Position numbers and translations under genes: made by a program. From positions 1 through 49,531 of the forward strand of contig CASEWR010000110.1 of the NCBI GenBank assembly GCA_949291675.1: a stretch of 49,531 nt of DNA, given 5' to 3'. Shown here piece after piece: positions 17,613 to 26,996 of the stretch. Every line of letters starts with the position of its first letter. The first letter of the stretch is position 1. The stretch comes from an uncultured Desulfovibrio sp. (GTDB taxonomy: Bacteria > Desulfobacterota > Desulfovibrionia > Desulfovibrionales > Desulfovibrionaceae). The notes under the pieces were generated by a model that saw nothing but the letters and a program-made list of their open reading frames with translations, was not told where the DNA came from and did no database searches.

Positions 17613-18881
17613 ATGCAAACCCAGCAAAAATCACGGAGGTGTTCCTTCTGCGGGCGCTCCGCCATGGAAGTGGATCACCTCATTGAACAGGACGGTGTGC
17701 GCATCTGCAATTTCTGTGTGCGTGCCTGCGATGCCATGATGCGTGAGTTCTATGCCTCCCAGAGCGCGGGCAAGCCTGCAGTCAGCGACAAGGACCTGCT
17801 CACGCCCCAGGAAATCAAGGCCAGGCTCGATGAGTACGTCATTGGCCAGGAAGAGGCCAAGAAGATTCTCTCCGTTGCTGTGCACAATCACTACAAGCGC
17901 ATTAACTATGCAGCTGCCACTGCCGCCAGTGGCCAGGACAGCGAGGATGTGGAGCTTGAGAAGAGCAACATCCTGCTGGTTGGCCCCTCCGGCTCTGGCA
18001 AGACCCTGCTTGCCAGAACCCTGGCCAGGGTTCTGAACGTGCCCTTTGCCATTGCTGACGCAACCACCCTCACTGAGGCCGGCTACGTGGGCGAAGACGT
18101 GGAAAACGTCCTGGTTCAGCTGCTGCAGAATGCCGACTACGACATTGAGGCAGCCCAGCGCGGCATCATCTATATCGACGAAATCGACAAGATCTCCCGC
18201 AAGAGCGAGAGCACATCCATCACCCGCGACGTGTCCGGTGAAGGCGTGCAGCAGGCCTTGCTGAAGATCGTGGAAGGCACGCTGGCCAACATTCCCCCCA
18301 AGGGCGGCCGCAAGCACCCCCAGCAGGAGTTCCTGCGCATGGATACCACCAATATCCTCTTCATTGTGGGTGGTGCCTTCATTGGCCTGGACAAGATTGT
18401 GGAGGCACGCATGACCGGCTCAGCCATGGGCTTTGGTGCCAGAGTGCGTACCACAAAGGAAATGCCCCTCTCAGAGCTTCTGGAGCAGATTCAGCCCCAG
18501 GACCTGGTCAAGTTCGGCCTTATCCCCGAATTTGTGGGCCGTATCCCGGTGCTGACCCATGTGGAAGAGCTGGACGAGGAAAGCCTGGTGCGCATCCTCA
18601 CAGAGCCCAAAAACGCCCTGGTGCGCCAGTATCAGAAGCTCTTTGCCATGGATCATGTGAAGCTCTCCTTTGAGCCCGAGGCCCTGCGCATGGTGGCCAG
18701 AAAGGCCCTGGAGCGCAAGACAGGCGCCCGCGGCCTGCGCAATGTGCTTGAGCACACCATGCTGGACCTCATGTACAACCTGCCGTCCATGAGCAATGTG
18801 GAAGAGTGCATCATTACCCCTGACGTCATCTCTGCAAAGGATGGGCCGAAGATGATCTACAAGGGTGCCAAGAGTGCATAG
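17613..18881 (+). CDS. clpX: Clp protease ATP-binding subunit ClpX
   Basis: AAA+ unfoldase that recognises tagged proteins and threads them into ClpP. The product has 422 residues. The zinc-binding domain has Cys10, Cys13, Cys32 and Cys35. Walker A is GPSGSGKT (124-131), Walker B is IIYIDEID with Asp189-Glu190, the pore loop is GYVG (157-160) and the RKH loop is at 233-235. ATG 17613 is chosen for AAGGA seven bases upstream; a longer frame overlaps clpP. A terminator follows. Confidence 0.98.
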   Translation: MQTQQKSRRCSFCGRSAMEVDHLIEQDGVRICNFCVRACDAMMREFYASQSAGKPAVSDKDLLTPQEIKARLDEYVIGQEEAKKILSVAVHNHYKRINYAAATAASGQDSEDVELEKSNILLVGPSGSGKTLLARTLARVLNVPFAIADATTLTEAGYVGEDVENVLVQLLQNADYDIEAAQRGIIYIDEIDKISRKSESTSITRDVSGEGVQQALLKIVEGTLANIPPKGGRKHPQQEFLRMDTTNILFIVGGAFIGLDKIVEARMTGSAMGFGARVRTTKEMPLSELLEQIQPQDLVKFGLIPEFVGRIPVLTHVEELDEESLVRILTEPKNALVRQYQKLFAMDHVKLSFEPEALRMVARKALERKTGARGLRNVLEHTMLDLMYNLPSMSNVEECIITPDVISAKDGPKMIYKGAKSA

Positions 18882-18946
18882 GCCCGCATAGCCCTGCACA
18901 GGGCGGCTGCGCAGGGCCGGCGTCTCGCAGGCCAGAAAGATACAAC

Positions 18947-18983
18947 AAGACCTCCCCTGAACCACAGGTTCAGAGGAGGTCTT
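18947..18983. terminator. Hairpin between convergent clpX and cdaR
   Basis: Bases 18947-18963 pair with 18967-18983 with one mismatch (16 bp paired, loop ACA). It stands between genes that point toward each other, so it can serve both strands. T-runs are poor on both sides. Confidence 0.75.
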
Positions 18984-19023
18984 TGTGATCTTGGGGGAGT
19001 CTGTCAGGGCAGGCCGGGGCATG

Positions 19024-20064
19024 TCAGGGCTTTGCGTGCCGGTCTTCCCTGCTGCCGTCCTTGCTGCTGTCCCTGCCGCTGTCCTTCTTGTGCGTCTTCC
19101 CGCTTTCCTTGTGCGCCTTGACTGCGTTCTTGTCCGGCTTGAGGGTCATGAGCACGGTCTTGGGGCGGTTGCGCACAATCATGCCGTCCGGAATCATGTA
19201 GTGCAGTTCCACTTCCGCAGGCACGCCGGGCTCAAGGTCCACCGGCGGACTGGCATTGACCTTGAGGCTGGTGAGATAGGAGGTGCTTTTGACAAGGGCC
19301 TCGGGCACTTCCACGGTGAGCGGGATCTCCGCAGGCTCAACAGTGTAGCGACTTGGCCTTTCCGAGGTGATCTGCACCTTGTAGTTGCGTGTCACCTCGA
19401 CTCTGCCACTGGTGATGGTGTAGGTAACGCGCACAGTGCGCGGATTGACGCTCACAAGGCCCGGGGAGTCCAGGGGCAGGGTCTGGTCCACGCTCATGCC
19501 TGCTGCCTTGGGGTCCACAATGACTGGCAGACGTAAGGACGAGATCTCCGAGACCACGCTTTCAGGGCCTGTGAGAATGACCTGCGGCGGGGTGACCACC
19601 ACGTTTTCCACAGTGAGAACGCCGCTGCGCAGCGAAGAGGTAATCACAGGCTGCACAGGCACGCTGCGCTCAACCACCAGGTCTGCATTGACCACAATGC
19701 GCGGCGGCTGCACGTCCAGGACTTCAAAGGCCCGGTAGTAGGCTGCCAGACGCTCGGTACTGAGGGGCACAATGGTGACGCCCTTCTTGATCATGGAGAG
19801 GTCTATCTTCTGGTTGAGGCGCTGGTTCTCCACCCCGCGCAGCAGGGTCTGGGGCCCGCGCATGCGCACTGTCACCTTGTTGATGAGACCGTCTGTGACA
19901 ATGAGGTTTTTGGGAATGCCCACATAGTTGATGGTGACCTCGAACTGGGCCTCTATGCGGTCACGCACGCTGACCGTGTACCACATGGCCGTGGCTATGA
20001 TCACAGAGACCAGCAGGGAGATGATATGGGGCAGTATGGAGTTCTTTCTGCTAGAGAAGCTCAT
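19024..20064 (-). CDS. cdaR: YbbR-domain protein, CdaA regulator-like
   Basis: Membrane-anchored YbbR-repeat protein, by family the partner of the diadenylate cyclase CdaA. The product has 346 residues. One N-terminal membrane segment lies near residues 9-30 (ILPHIISLLVSVIIATAMWY), followed by about three extracytoplasmic YbbR repeats and a highly charged tail rich in Lys, Ser, Asp and His (about 310-346). ATG 20064 is preferred to the GTG at 20073 because GGAG lies eight bases before it. It overlaps the end of cdaA by 14 bases. glmM, often the next gene, is not here. Confidence 0.9.
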   Translation of the reverse strand: MSFSSRKNSILPHIISLLVSVIIATAMWYTVSVRDRIEAQFEVTINYVGIPKNLIVTDGLINKVTVRMRGPQTLLRGVENQRLNQKIDLSMIKKGVTIVPLSTERLAAYYRAFEVLDVQPPRIVVNADLVVERSVPVQPVITSSLRSGVLTVENVVVTPPQVILTGPESVVSEISSLRLPVIVDPKAAGMSVDQTLPLDSPGLVSVNPRTVRVTYTITSGRVEVTRNYKVQITSERPSRYTVEPAEIPLTVEVPEALVKSTSYLTSLKVNASPPVDLEPGVPAEVELHYMIPDGMIVRNRPKTVLMTLKPDKNAVKAHKESGKTHKKDSGRDSSKDGSREDRHAKP

Positions 20065-20794
20065 TGAGTGCACTCCTCAGCTGATTGGAATTGAGATTGC
20101 GCGTCAGGATGCCCTTGCGTGCAATGGAGATTTCGCCCCTTTCCTCGCTGACGACCAGCACTGTGGCGTCGCTCTCCTCAGTGATGCCCAGGGCTGCCCT
20201 GTGTCTTGTGCCGAAGGCTGTGCCCTTGACCTCTGCCAGGGGCAGAATGCAGGCAGCAGCCGTGATGCGCGAATGGCTGATGATCACAGCCCCGTCATGC
20301 AGGGGAGCCTTGGGATAGAAGATGTTCTTGAGCAGCTGGCGCGAGAGTCTGGCATCTACAGCAATGCCTTCGCGCTTGATCATGTCATCAAGGCGCATCT
20401 TGCCCTCAATGACAATGAGCGCGCCTATGCGGGCCTTTGCCATGTCCTCGCAGGCGCAGACCACTTCCTCTATGCTCGAGAGCTTGAGGGATTTGCCCTT
20501 GAAAAAGGAGGTGGCCCCCATCTCGCCCAGGGCATGGCGTATATCCTGCTGGAAGATGACCACAATGACTAAGAAGAGGGAGGAGAAGACGTGGTCTAAA
20601 AGCCAGGTCAGGGTATAGAAGCCGAATTCCCGGCTCAAAATGAAGATGATGCCCAGAAAGAAGAAGCCTGTCAGAATGGCAAGGGCACGTGAGCCGCGCA
20701 GAAGCTGAATGACCTGGTAGAGCAGGAAGCTGACCAGGGCAATATCGACAATGTCTCTCCAGTCCAGGTAGAAGTGATCGAAGATTTCAAACAT
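20051..20794 (-). CDS. cdaA: Membrane diadenylate cyclase (cyclic di-AMP synthase)
   Basis: Makes cyclic di-AMP from two ATP, a messenger for potassium, osmotic and wall balance. The product has 247 residues. Three membrane segments fill the first 80 residues. The DisA_N catalytic domain holds the two nucleotide motifs, Asp167-Gly-Ala and Arg197-His-Arg (GTRHRA). ATG 20794 is chosen because TGAGG lies six bases before it; the GTG at 20806 would overlap the folP stop and lacks a site. Operon position between folP and cdaR supports the call. Confidence 0.94.
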   Translation of the reverse strand: MFEIFDHFYLDWRDIVDIALVSFLLYQVIQLLRGSRALAILTGFFFLGIIFILSREFGFYTLTWLLDHVFSSLFLVIVVIFQQDIRHALGEMGATSFFKGKSLKLSSIEEVVCACEDMAKARIGALIVIEGKMRLDDMIKREGIAVDARLSRQLLKNIFYPKAPLHDGAVIISHSRITAAACILPLAEVKGTAFGTRHRAALGITEESDATVLVVSEERGEISIARKGILTRNLNSNQLRSALNELL

Positions 20795-20802
20795 CGCGGG
20801 CC

Positions 20803-21660
20803 TCACAACATCAGAGCCCTGGCAAGGGTCAGGCTCTGCAGGGTGGCAGCGGCATCATGCACTCTGTGCCAGGTATAGCCGCCACCCAGGGTCAGGGCAG
20901 AAGCGACACAGGTGGCAGTACCCCGCCTGTCAACGGGCAGCGCCAGCAGATCCCCGAAGACACTCTTCATGGAGCAGGCCATGAGGCTGGGGCGCCCGAG
21001 CTCCTTCCAGGGGGCTGCAGAGCGCATGAGAGCAAGATTGTGCTCCATGGTCTTGCCAAAGCCTATGCCAGGGTCAAGGATGATGCGCTCTTCGGGCAGG
21101 CCTGCTGCCACCAGCATGGCAAGTTTGGCGGCAAAGAAGGCTGCCACCTCAGCACAGACATCTGTGTAGACAGGATTGTCCTGCATGGTCATTGGCGTGC
21201 CCTGGCAGTGCATGAGCACATAGCCTGGCTTGTACTGCACAAGGACATCGAGCATGGCAGGGTCAAAGGAGCAGGCTGAGATGTCATTGATGATGTCTGC
21301 GCCGTGTTCCAGGACTGCCGCAGCAGTGGCTGCATGATAGGTGTCCACAGAGATGCAGACATCCGCATTGCCGGCCTTCAGTTCCGTAATAAGGGGCACA
21401 AGGCGGGCAATCTCCTCGCTGGCACTGACAGGCCTGGCTCCGGGGCGCGAGGACTCTGCACCAAGGTCCAGCACATCTGCGCCATCTGCCACAAGCTCTT
21501 TGCAGCGGGCAAGGGCAGCCATTGTGTCAGGATAGCGGCTTTGGGCATGAAAGCTGTCCGTGGTCAGATTGACAATGCCCATGATGCCAAAGGCATGGGA
21601 GCGGGGCACAGGACCCTTTGCCGTGGTCCAGAGGATGTCTTGTCCTGCATGCGTGGTCAT
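20803..21660 (-). CDS. folP: Dihydropteroate synthase
   Basis: Joins p-aminobenzoate to 6-hydroxymethyl-dihydropterin diphosphate in folate synthesis; it is the sulfonamide target. The product has 285 residues. Family motifs are GIMGIVNLTTDSF (25-37), DLGAESSRPGA (65-75), ISVDTYHA with Asp106, Asn125, ILDPGIGFGK (194-203) and RVHD (266-269). The usual Ser-Arg-Lys motif reads Ser230-Met231-Lys232, an Arg-to-Met change at a pterin-side position. It lies between ftsH and cdaA in one operon, as in many anaerobic Proteobacteria. Confidence 0.95.
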   Translation of the reverse strand: MTTHAGQDILWTTAKGPVPRSHAFGIMGIVNLTTDSFHAQSRYPDTMAALARCKELVADGADVLDLGAESSRPGARPVSASEEIARLVPLITELKAGNADVCISVDTYHAATAAAVLEHGADIINDISACSFDPAMLDVLVQYKPGYVLMHCQGTPMTMQDNPVYTDVCAEVAAFFAAKLAMLVAAGLPEERIILDPGIGFGKTMEHNLALMRSAAPWKELGRPSLMACSMKSVFGDLLALPVDRRGTATCVASALTLGGGYTWHRVHDAAATLQSLTLARALML

Positions 21661-21744
21661 ACTGTTCCTGTCCCCTGTATGCAGAGATACCCTGACACAC
21701 CCTGCTCGGTGGAGAGCAGGGCAGTCAGGGCATGTCGTGCATTG

Positions 21745-23994
21745 CTACTTGTGCTGCTGAGTCTGCTGCTGGTTCTGTGACGTCTCGTCAGAAGGTGCAT
21801 CAGAAGACGCCTCAGGCCGTGCTGCGGCGTTGTCGGCATTCTGGCCGGCATCCAGGCCGGTCTTGTTGTCGCCGGCATTCTTGTCAGCAGGCTCTGCAGG
21901 CTCGAAGGTGAAGTCAGCATCCACAGTGTCAGCAGGCTTGTCAGAAGTCCTGGCAGGCTCGGCGGACTGGGCGGGCGTACCCTCGGCTGCTGGCGTGTCA
22001 GCGCTTTTGCCAGACGCAGCCTCAGCAGTGTCGCCAGGGGCCTGGGCTGTCTGGTCATCCTTCACAGCGTCCTGTGCAGCGTCAGGGGCAGCGTCCTGTG
22101 CAGCGTCAGCAGGCGCGTCAGAGGCAGCACTGTCGGGAGTGGCAGCAGTGCCGGCAGCGGCCTTTGCCTGACCTGCGCCGTCCTGCTGCACAGGGGGCAG
22201 TTCCCTGCCCTCAATGAGCAGCTGCACGTCCTCGCCGGAGATGGTCTCGCGCTCAAGCAGGGCCTTTGCTATGCGGTGCAGGGCGTCAATGTGCTCTGTG
22301 AGCAGTGCGTGACAGCGGGCATAGGCTTCGTCGATGAGCTTCTTGACTTCCTCATCCACCAGCTGGGCTGTTTCCTCGCTGTAGTTCTTGTTCTGCACCC
22401 ACTCACGGCCGATGAAGACCTCCTGGCCTGTCTCGCCCACGGTGATGGTGCCGATGACAGGGCTCATGCCCCATTCACAGACCATCTTGCGGGCAATCTG
22501 GGTCATGCGCTCAATGTCATTGGAGGCACCAGTGGTCACATCCTTGAAGATGATTTCCTCGGCCACTCGGCCGCCGAGCATGATCACCATGTTGTTGCGC
22601 AGAAAGTCCCTGTTGTAGCCATGTCTGTCCTCTTCAGGCAGCTGCATGGTCACACCCAGGGCCTGGCCTCTGGGAATGATGCTCACCTTGTGCACAGGGT
22701 CAGAGCCTGGCAGCAGGCAGGCACACAGGGCATGGCCGCCCTCATGGTAGGCAGTGATACGCTGCTCTTCCTCGGAAAGGATGAGGCTGCGGCGCTCGCG
22801 GCCCATGATGATCTTGTCCTTGGCGTACTCAAAGTCCTTCATGTCCACGAGGTCCCGGCCGGTGCGGGCTGCCTGCAGGGCGGCCTCATTGACCAGGTTC
22901 TCGAGGTCTGCGCCTGAGAAGCCGGGCGTGCCTGCGGCAATGATGTCCAGGTTCACGTCCTTTGCCAGCGGGGTCTTCTTGGAATGAATGGTGAGGATAT
23001 GCTTTCTGCCCGGGCGGTCAGGGGTGGGGACCACCACCTGCCTGTCAAAGCGGCCTGGGCGAAGCAGGGCAGGGTCGAGCACGTCGGGACGGTTGGTGGC
23101 AGCAATGAGGATGACGCCCTCATTGGACTCAAAGCCGTCCATTTCCACCAGCAGCTGGTTCAGGGTCTGCTCGCGCTCGTCATTGCCACCGCCGAGACCG
23201 GCACCTCTGTGCCGGCCCACAGCGTCGATTTCGTCAATGAAGATGATGCAGGGGGCATTCTTCTTGCCCTGCTCGAAGAGGTCGCGCACGCGGGAGGCGC
23301 CCACGCCCACAAACATTTCCACAAAGTCCGAGCCGGAGATGGAGAAGAAGGGCACACCAGCCTCACCGGCAACGGCTCTGGAAAGCAGGGTCTTGCCTGT
23401 TCCAGGAGGGCCGACCAGGAGCACACCCTTGGGAATGCGGCCGCCAAGGCGGGTGAACTTCTTGGGTTTGGAGAGGAACTCCACCACTTCCACAAGCTCT
23501 TCCTTGGCCTCGTCCACACCTGCCACATCGGCAAAGGTCACGCGCTGCTTCTCGTTCTGATTGAGCAGCCTTGCCCTGGACTTGCCAAAGGACAACGTCT
23601 TGCTGCCGGAACCACCGCCCATCTGCCGCATGAAGAAGAACCACAGGCCGACGAGCAGCAGGATGGGCAGCCAGGAGATGAGCAGGGTGACATACCAGGG
23701 CTGGCCTTCCACAGGCTCGGCCTTCACGTCCACCTTGTTCTGCAGCAGGGTGGGCACAAGATTGTCATCTCTGGGGACAAAGACATAGAACTTCTGACCG
23801 TCCATGGTGGTGGCAGTCAGATCCTGTCCCTGTATGGTCACCCGGGCAATGCTCCCGGACCGGACACGTTCAAGAAAATCACTGTAGGCAACACTCTGGG
23901 AGGACTGCTGCGGCTGCTGGAACATGTTGAAGACCATCATCATACCCAGCACGATGACGGCCCAGACCAGCAGATTGCGTGAAAACTGATTCAA
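21745..23994 (-). CDS. ftsH: ATP-dependent zinc metalloprotease FtsH (TTG start, long tail)
   Basis: Membrane AAA+ protease that removes misassembled membrane proteins and short-lived regulators. The product has 749 residues. Membrane segments lie near 8-24 and 101-123. Walker A is GPPGTGKT (195-202), Walker B has Asp254-Glu255 and the zinc site is His417-Glu-Gly-Gly-His421 with Asp493. The usual HEAGH is HEGGH here. A tail of about 150 residues rich in Ala, Asp, Pro and Gln (from about 601) makes it longer than the common 610-690 residues. The start is TTG, with GGAGG ten bases upstream and no in-frame ATG nearby. Confidence 0.97.
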   Translation of the reverse strand: MNQFSRNLLVWAVIVLGMMMVFNMFQQPQQSSQSVAYSDFLERVRSGSIARVTIQGQDLTATTMDGQKFYVFVPRDDNLVPTLLQNKVDVKAEPVEGQPWYVTLLISWLPILLLVGLWFFFMRQMGGGSGSKTLSFGKSRARLLNQNEKQRVTFADVAGVDEAKEELVEVVEFLSKPKKFTRLGGRIPKGVLLVGPPGTGKTLLSRAVAGEAGVPFFSISGSDFVEMFVGVGASRVRDLFEQGKKNAPCIIFIDEIDAVGRHRGAGLGGGNDEREQTLNQLLVEMDGFESNEGVILIAATNRPDVLDPALLRPGRFDRQVVVPTPDRPGRKHILTIHSKKTPLAKDVNLDIIAAGTPGFSGADLENLVNEAALQAARTGRDLVDMKDFEYAKDKIIMGRERRSLILSEEEQRITAYHEGGHALCACLLPGSDPVHKVSIIPRGQALGVTMQLPEEDRHGYNRDFLRNNMVIMLGGRVAEEIIFKDVTTGASNDIERMTQIARKMVCEWGMSPVIGTITVGETGQEVFIGREWVQNKNYSEETAQLVDEEVKKLIDEAYARCHALLTEHIDALHRIAKALLERETISGEDVQLLIEGRELPPVQQDGAGQAKAAAGTAATPDSAASDAPADAAQDAAPDAAQDAVKDDQTAQAPGDTAEAASGKSADTPAAEGTPAQSAEPARTSDKPADTVDADFTFEPAEPADKNAGDNKTGLDAGQNADNAAARPEASSDAPSDETSQNQQQTQQHK

Positions 23995-24004
23995 TGTATT
24001 GAAA

Positions 24005-24015
24005 CCTCCGCGAGG
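24005..24015 (-). promoter_or_regulatory. Small hairpin containing the ftsH Shine-Dalgarno sequence
   Basis: On the minus strand CCTC-GCG-GAGG can fold with a 4-bp stem and three-base loop. The 3' arm is part of the GGAGG ribosome site of ftsH. Together with the TTG start this may restrain translation. The stem is short, so this is only suggestive. Confidence 0.3.
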
Positions 24016-24192
24016 AATACTCGACTGCAGGGGGTGATTGCTCTGCGAAAAGTGTCAGAAGCTTGAGAGAACAGGCTTCGGCAGAAGACAGCCTGCCGGA
24101 CAAACGTTTACAGAAAAAGCACGCTGGCAGACGTCAGATATGCAGGAAAATCACGGAGAAACCGGAGAAGGTGCACACGTGAAATTGCCGAC

Positions 24193-24222
24193 ACTATAGC
24201 CACGAAAAAGCGCATATGTCAA
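24193..24222 (-). promoter_or_regulatory. Predicted sigma-70-type promoter of ftsH operon
   Basis: On the minus strand a perfect TTGACA (24222-24217) is followed after 18 bases by TATAGT (24198-24193). The transcript would start near 24186 and carry a leader of about 190 bases before ftsH. This is one of the best promoter matches in the window. Confidence 0.75.
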
Positions 24223-25018
24223 CGCGACCATGCTCTTGCCTGCAAGTTGTCCTGTAATCTCGTATCACAAAGAGAAAACATCTCTGTCAGTAGCTGTACT
24301 GTGCAGAAAATATATATGCAGTTTTGGTAAAAACATGCTGCAGTATGGCATGTCTTGCAGACAGATGCAGGAAACAGACTGTATGTGGTACACAAAGTGC
24401 AGTACTGTACTTTCCTGTGTTCCGAAGAAAGAAAGTTTTTCCCTCTGGACACATGCGGCCAGTCTGCTGCACACTGTGACTGAGCACAGGGACACTGGCT
24501 TGCGACACTGTCCTGCGGCCAGCCACTGCCAGACCACCTCTGTCAGCTGTCCTGCCGGGCAGGGCAGACACCAGGAAAAATGTGTCCTGTGGCCACTTTG
24601 TCAAGGTTGCGAGGTAGGGCCGGGCCTGGCCGGATTTGAGCCAGTCCCGGGGCCCGGCACCGGCCTCCACGCTGGCTTTGGCACTGGCCCTGGCACTGAC
24701 TCTGGCGCCTGAACAGGCCAGCCGGCGTCAGGGATGCATGGTTGACAGATACAGAGTTTGGATGCAACAAGGCACAGCAATTGCATAACTTTCTGCTGTC
24801 GGCCTGTCCCGTATGGCAAGGTGCGGGAGATAGGGCCGGTGTGCAGCAGCGGCGTTTCCAGGGAGTGTGTGAAGGCGTCTGCAGGTGTCTGATGGTGTCT
24901 GAGGAGCACCTGATGAGCGTCTGAAGGCGTCTGACGAGCGCCTGCCGGGCCGCAGGGGCGTCTTTGAGAAAAATGGCGCAGCGCAGGGAAGTCGCACAGG
25001 GAGTATCGGGGAGTACCA
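24223..25018. other. 796-base gap between ftsH promoter and HD-GYP gene
   Basis: Open frames here overlap on both strands without family signatures or ribosome sites, so no gene is called. The first 200 bases (to about 24430) are AT-rich and may hold further promoter elements. Around 24660-24715 there are CTGGC/GCACTGG words in near-tandem. At 24872-24944 a clear repeat array occurs. GGGGAG at about 25007 is the ribosome site of the next gene. Confidence 0.6.
24872..24944 (+). repeat. 10-11-bp tandem repeat, seven units
   Basis: Seven consecutive units of 10 or 11 bases end in GTCTG or CCTG (for example AAGGCGTCTG at 24872 and again near 24923). The period is close to one turn of DNA. It lies 75-150 bases before the HD-GYP gene. 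Confidence 0.75.
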
Positions 25019-26119
25019 ATGGCACAGGAAGCAAAGCCCACAGCGCTCATCGTTGATGACAGTGACATCAGCAGAGAACTGCTGAAGAACATTTTTTCAG
25101 GCCAGTACGAGATTGAAGAGGCCGAAGACGGCAGGGAAGGGCTGGAAAAGATTCTTCAGGACCCAGGGCACTATACCCTGCTGCTGCTGGATGTGATCAT
25201 GCCCCGCATGAGCGGCCTTGAGGTGTTGCGCGAACTGAACAAGCAGGGGCTGACCAGCACCATTGCCATCTTCCTCATCACTGTGGAGACCAACAATGAC
25301 GTCCTGCGCGAAGCCTATGACCTGGGTGTCATGGACGTTATCGGCAAGCCTGTGGTGCCCTACATCATTGCCCGCCGCGTGCAGAGCGTGGTGGAACTCT
25401 TTCTCATGCGAAAGCGCCTTGCCGACAAGGTCTATGAACAGCAGCAGGAACTGCTGCACCAGGCACGGCAGATCATCGAACTCAATAACGGCCTCATTGC
25501 CACCCTGGCCACTGCCATTGAATTCCGCAATGGTGAGTCCGGGGAACATGTCAGGCGCATCCATGATGTCACCTGGTACATGCTCACCCACACCAAATAC
25601 CATGCGTGCTACTCGGAAGACGAGGTCATGTACATTGCCATGGCGTCCATTATGCACGATGTGGGCAAGATAGCCATTCCCGATGCCATTCTGAACAAGC
25701 CCGGCCGCCTCACAAAGGAAGAGTACGAGGTCATGAAGACCCATACCAGCCAGGGTGCGGAACTGCTGGAGAAAATCCCCCAGCTGCGCTCCAACCACGC
25801 CTTCCCCTATGCCCGCGACATTGCCCTGCATCATCACGAGCGCTGGGATGGCAGGGGCTATCCGGACGGTCTTGTCGGGAATGCATGCTCCCTGGAAGCG
25901 CAGATTGTGGGTCTGGCAGACGTCTATGATGCCCTGCTCTCCAAACGCGTCTACAAGGACGCCCTGCCGCCGGATGAAGCCGTGCGCATGATTACAGCCG
26001 GAGAGTGCGGCACCTTCAACCCTGAACTCATTGAGGAATTTCTGGCCTGCGAGCAGGAATTGCGTACCTACGTCTTTCGCGAGGTCGATGCCGGTCTGCC
26101 CAGGGCAGGCGCACACTGA
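25019..26119 (+). CDS. Response regulator with HD-GYP cyclic-di-GMP phosphodiesterase domain
   Basis: Probably degrades cyclic di-GMP under control of an unseen sensor kinase. The product has 366 residues. The receiver domain (about 8-125) has Asp13-Asp14, phospho-acceptor Asp58 and Lys110. A coiled linker (about 130-158) leads to the HD-GYP domain, with His213-Asp214 (MHDVGK), His272-His273 and GRGYP (278-282), all the residues expected of an active enzyme. GGGGAG stands six bases before the ATG. No kinase or effector gene is adjacent, so its partner is unknown. Resembles the RpfG family. Confidence 0.93.
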   Translation: MAQEAKPTALIVDDSDISRELLKNIFSGQYEIEEAEDGREGLEKILQDPGHYTLLLLDVIMPRMSGLEVLRELNKQGLTSTIAIFLITVETNNDVLREAYDLGVMDVIGKPVVPYIIARRVQSVVELFLMRKRLADKVYEQQQELLHQARQIIELNNGLIATLATAIEFRNGESGEHVRRIHDVTWYMLTHTKYHACYSEDEVMYIAMASIMHDVGKIAIPDAILNKPGRLTKEEYEVMKTHTSQGAELLEKIPQLRSNHAFPYARDIALHHHERWDGRGYPDGLVGNACSLEAQIVGLADVYDALLSKRVYKDALPPDEAVRMITAGECGTFNPELIEEFLACEQELRTYVFREVDAGLPRAGAH

Positions 26120-26141
26120 AAAACCAGCCGGCCTGGCCTGA

Positions 26142-26219
26142 ACAAATTGGCAAGAAAACGCGCGAAATGGCTATGGTCCCTGGGCTTGCAGCAGGGTAGA
26201 GAAGACAGAGAGCACTGCC
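26142..26219 (+). repeat. Duplicated ~80-base element, copy 1
   Basis: Begins ACAAATTGGC, continues with CGCGAAATGG and GGGCTTGCAGCAGG and ends CACTGCC. Copy 2 at 26609-26692 keeps the same order with scattered substitutions and small length changes. It starts 23 bases after the HD-GYP stop codon. Confidence 0.85.
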
Positions 26220-26348
26220 GGCCCTGAACACCTTAAGCAAGGTGTGGCCCCGGAACACGCGCTCCGCCTCTTTTGCAAGGTCGATGCCAGGCTGCGCGAA
26301 GGCCTGCACACATAGAATAACAGCCTGGCCATCGGCCCTGAACTCTGT

Positions 26349-26411
26349 GGTCCGAAACAGGAGGTCTTTTTCCTGCGTCATACCAAAGACTGCCACACCC
26401 TGTTTCGGACC
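26349..26411. repeat. 13-bp perfect inverted repeat with inner stem
   Basis: GGTCCGAAACAGG (26349-26361) is the reverse complement of 26399-26411. Inside, GTCTTT (26364-26369) pairs with AAAGAC (26385-26390). The transcript of either strand could form a long hairpin. It lies about 230 bases after the HD-GYP gene. Confidence 0.7.
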
Positions 26412-26488
26412 CCAGCCCATCCGGTCTTCTGCACGAACAAGAAGCAGAAGGCCGGATACTTTTTTTGGCGCTGTTTGCGACAAGGAAT

Positions 26489-26592
26489 CAGGAGAGCCGG
26501 GCAGGACAGCAGCGCTGCACAGGACAGCAGCGCACCATTGCGCAGACGCCCCTTGTGTCAACACCCCCTTGTGCAGGAGAGCCGGGCAGGAC
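26489..26592 (+). repeat. Pair of perfect 19-base direct repeats
   Basis: CAGGAGAGCCGGGCAGGAC occurs at 26489-26507 and again at 26574-26592. Between them AGGACAGCAGCGC is itself doubled (26503 and 26521 region). Confidence 0.85.
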
Positions 26593-26608
26593 CACTGGCC
26601 GGAACAGG

Positions 26609-26692
26609 ACAAATTGGCAAAAAAGAGCGCGAAATGGGCATGGTCCGGGGGCTTGCAGCAGGATAGAGAAGGCAAAGAGCCTGAGAACTGCC
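26609..26692 (+). repeat. Duplicated ~80-base element, copy 2
   Basis: Second copy of the element at 26142-26219. It starts 467 bases later in the same orientation and directly follows the second 19-base repeat. Confidence 0.85.
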
Positions 26693-26781
26693 AACAGGCT
26701 TCCCCCTGTTCTGCTGCAGGGACTGTACGCTGGCGCCGGCTGCCATGCCGTGAACATGCAGCCCCTGCAGCAGTACTTGAC

Positions 26782-26805
26782 GCATGACTTGAAGCATGAC
26801 TTGAA
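26782..26805 (+). repeat. 12-base unit repeated twice
   Basis: GCATGACTTGAA occurs twice without interruption. The 12-base period is the same as in arrays near the aldo/keto reductase and in the nik genes. Confidence 0.8.
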
Positions 26806-26996
26806 GAAGACCGGGAGAAGTTTCCAGGGCAGCTTCTGCAGCAGCTCTCTGCACGTGATCGTTTCTTTATGGGCTCGCTTCTTTCGAGGCTCGTTTCTTT
26901 CGGGCCTCGCCGCCTGACGTGTCCTGCCCGCCTTTCCTTCCTCCGGCCTGCCATCCTTTGGCCCGTACTCCTGGCCCGTACTCCCATGGGGACAGT

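Larger units (their letters stand above)
26120..26996. other. 877-base repeat-rich gap
   Basis: A 319-residue frame on the minus strand spans most of this gap, but it has no family features and its 3' end is antisense to the HD-GYP gene, so it is not called. The gap contains a duplicated 80-base element, a perfect 19-base direct repeat, a 13-bp inverted repeat and a doubled 12-base unit at 26782-26805. It could hold a small RNA or the remains of a mobile or repeat family. Confidence 0.55.

Noticed and set aside
26028-26987. 319-residue minus-strand frame in the gap after the HD-GYP gene
   Set aside because: Low-complexity, Cys/Ser/Arg-rich translation, no ribosome site, and it runs into the antisense of the HD-GYP gene. 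The DNA repeats explain its openness better.
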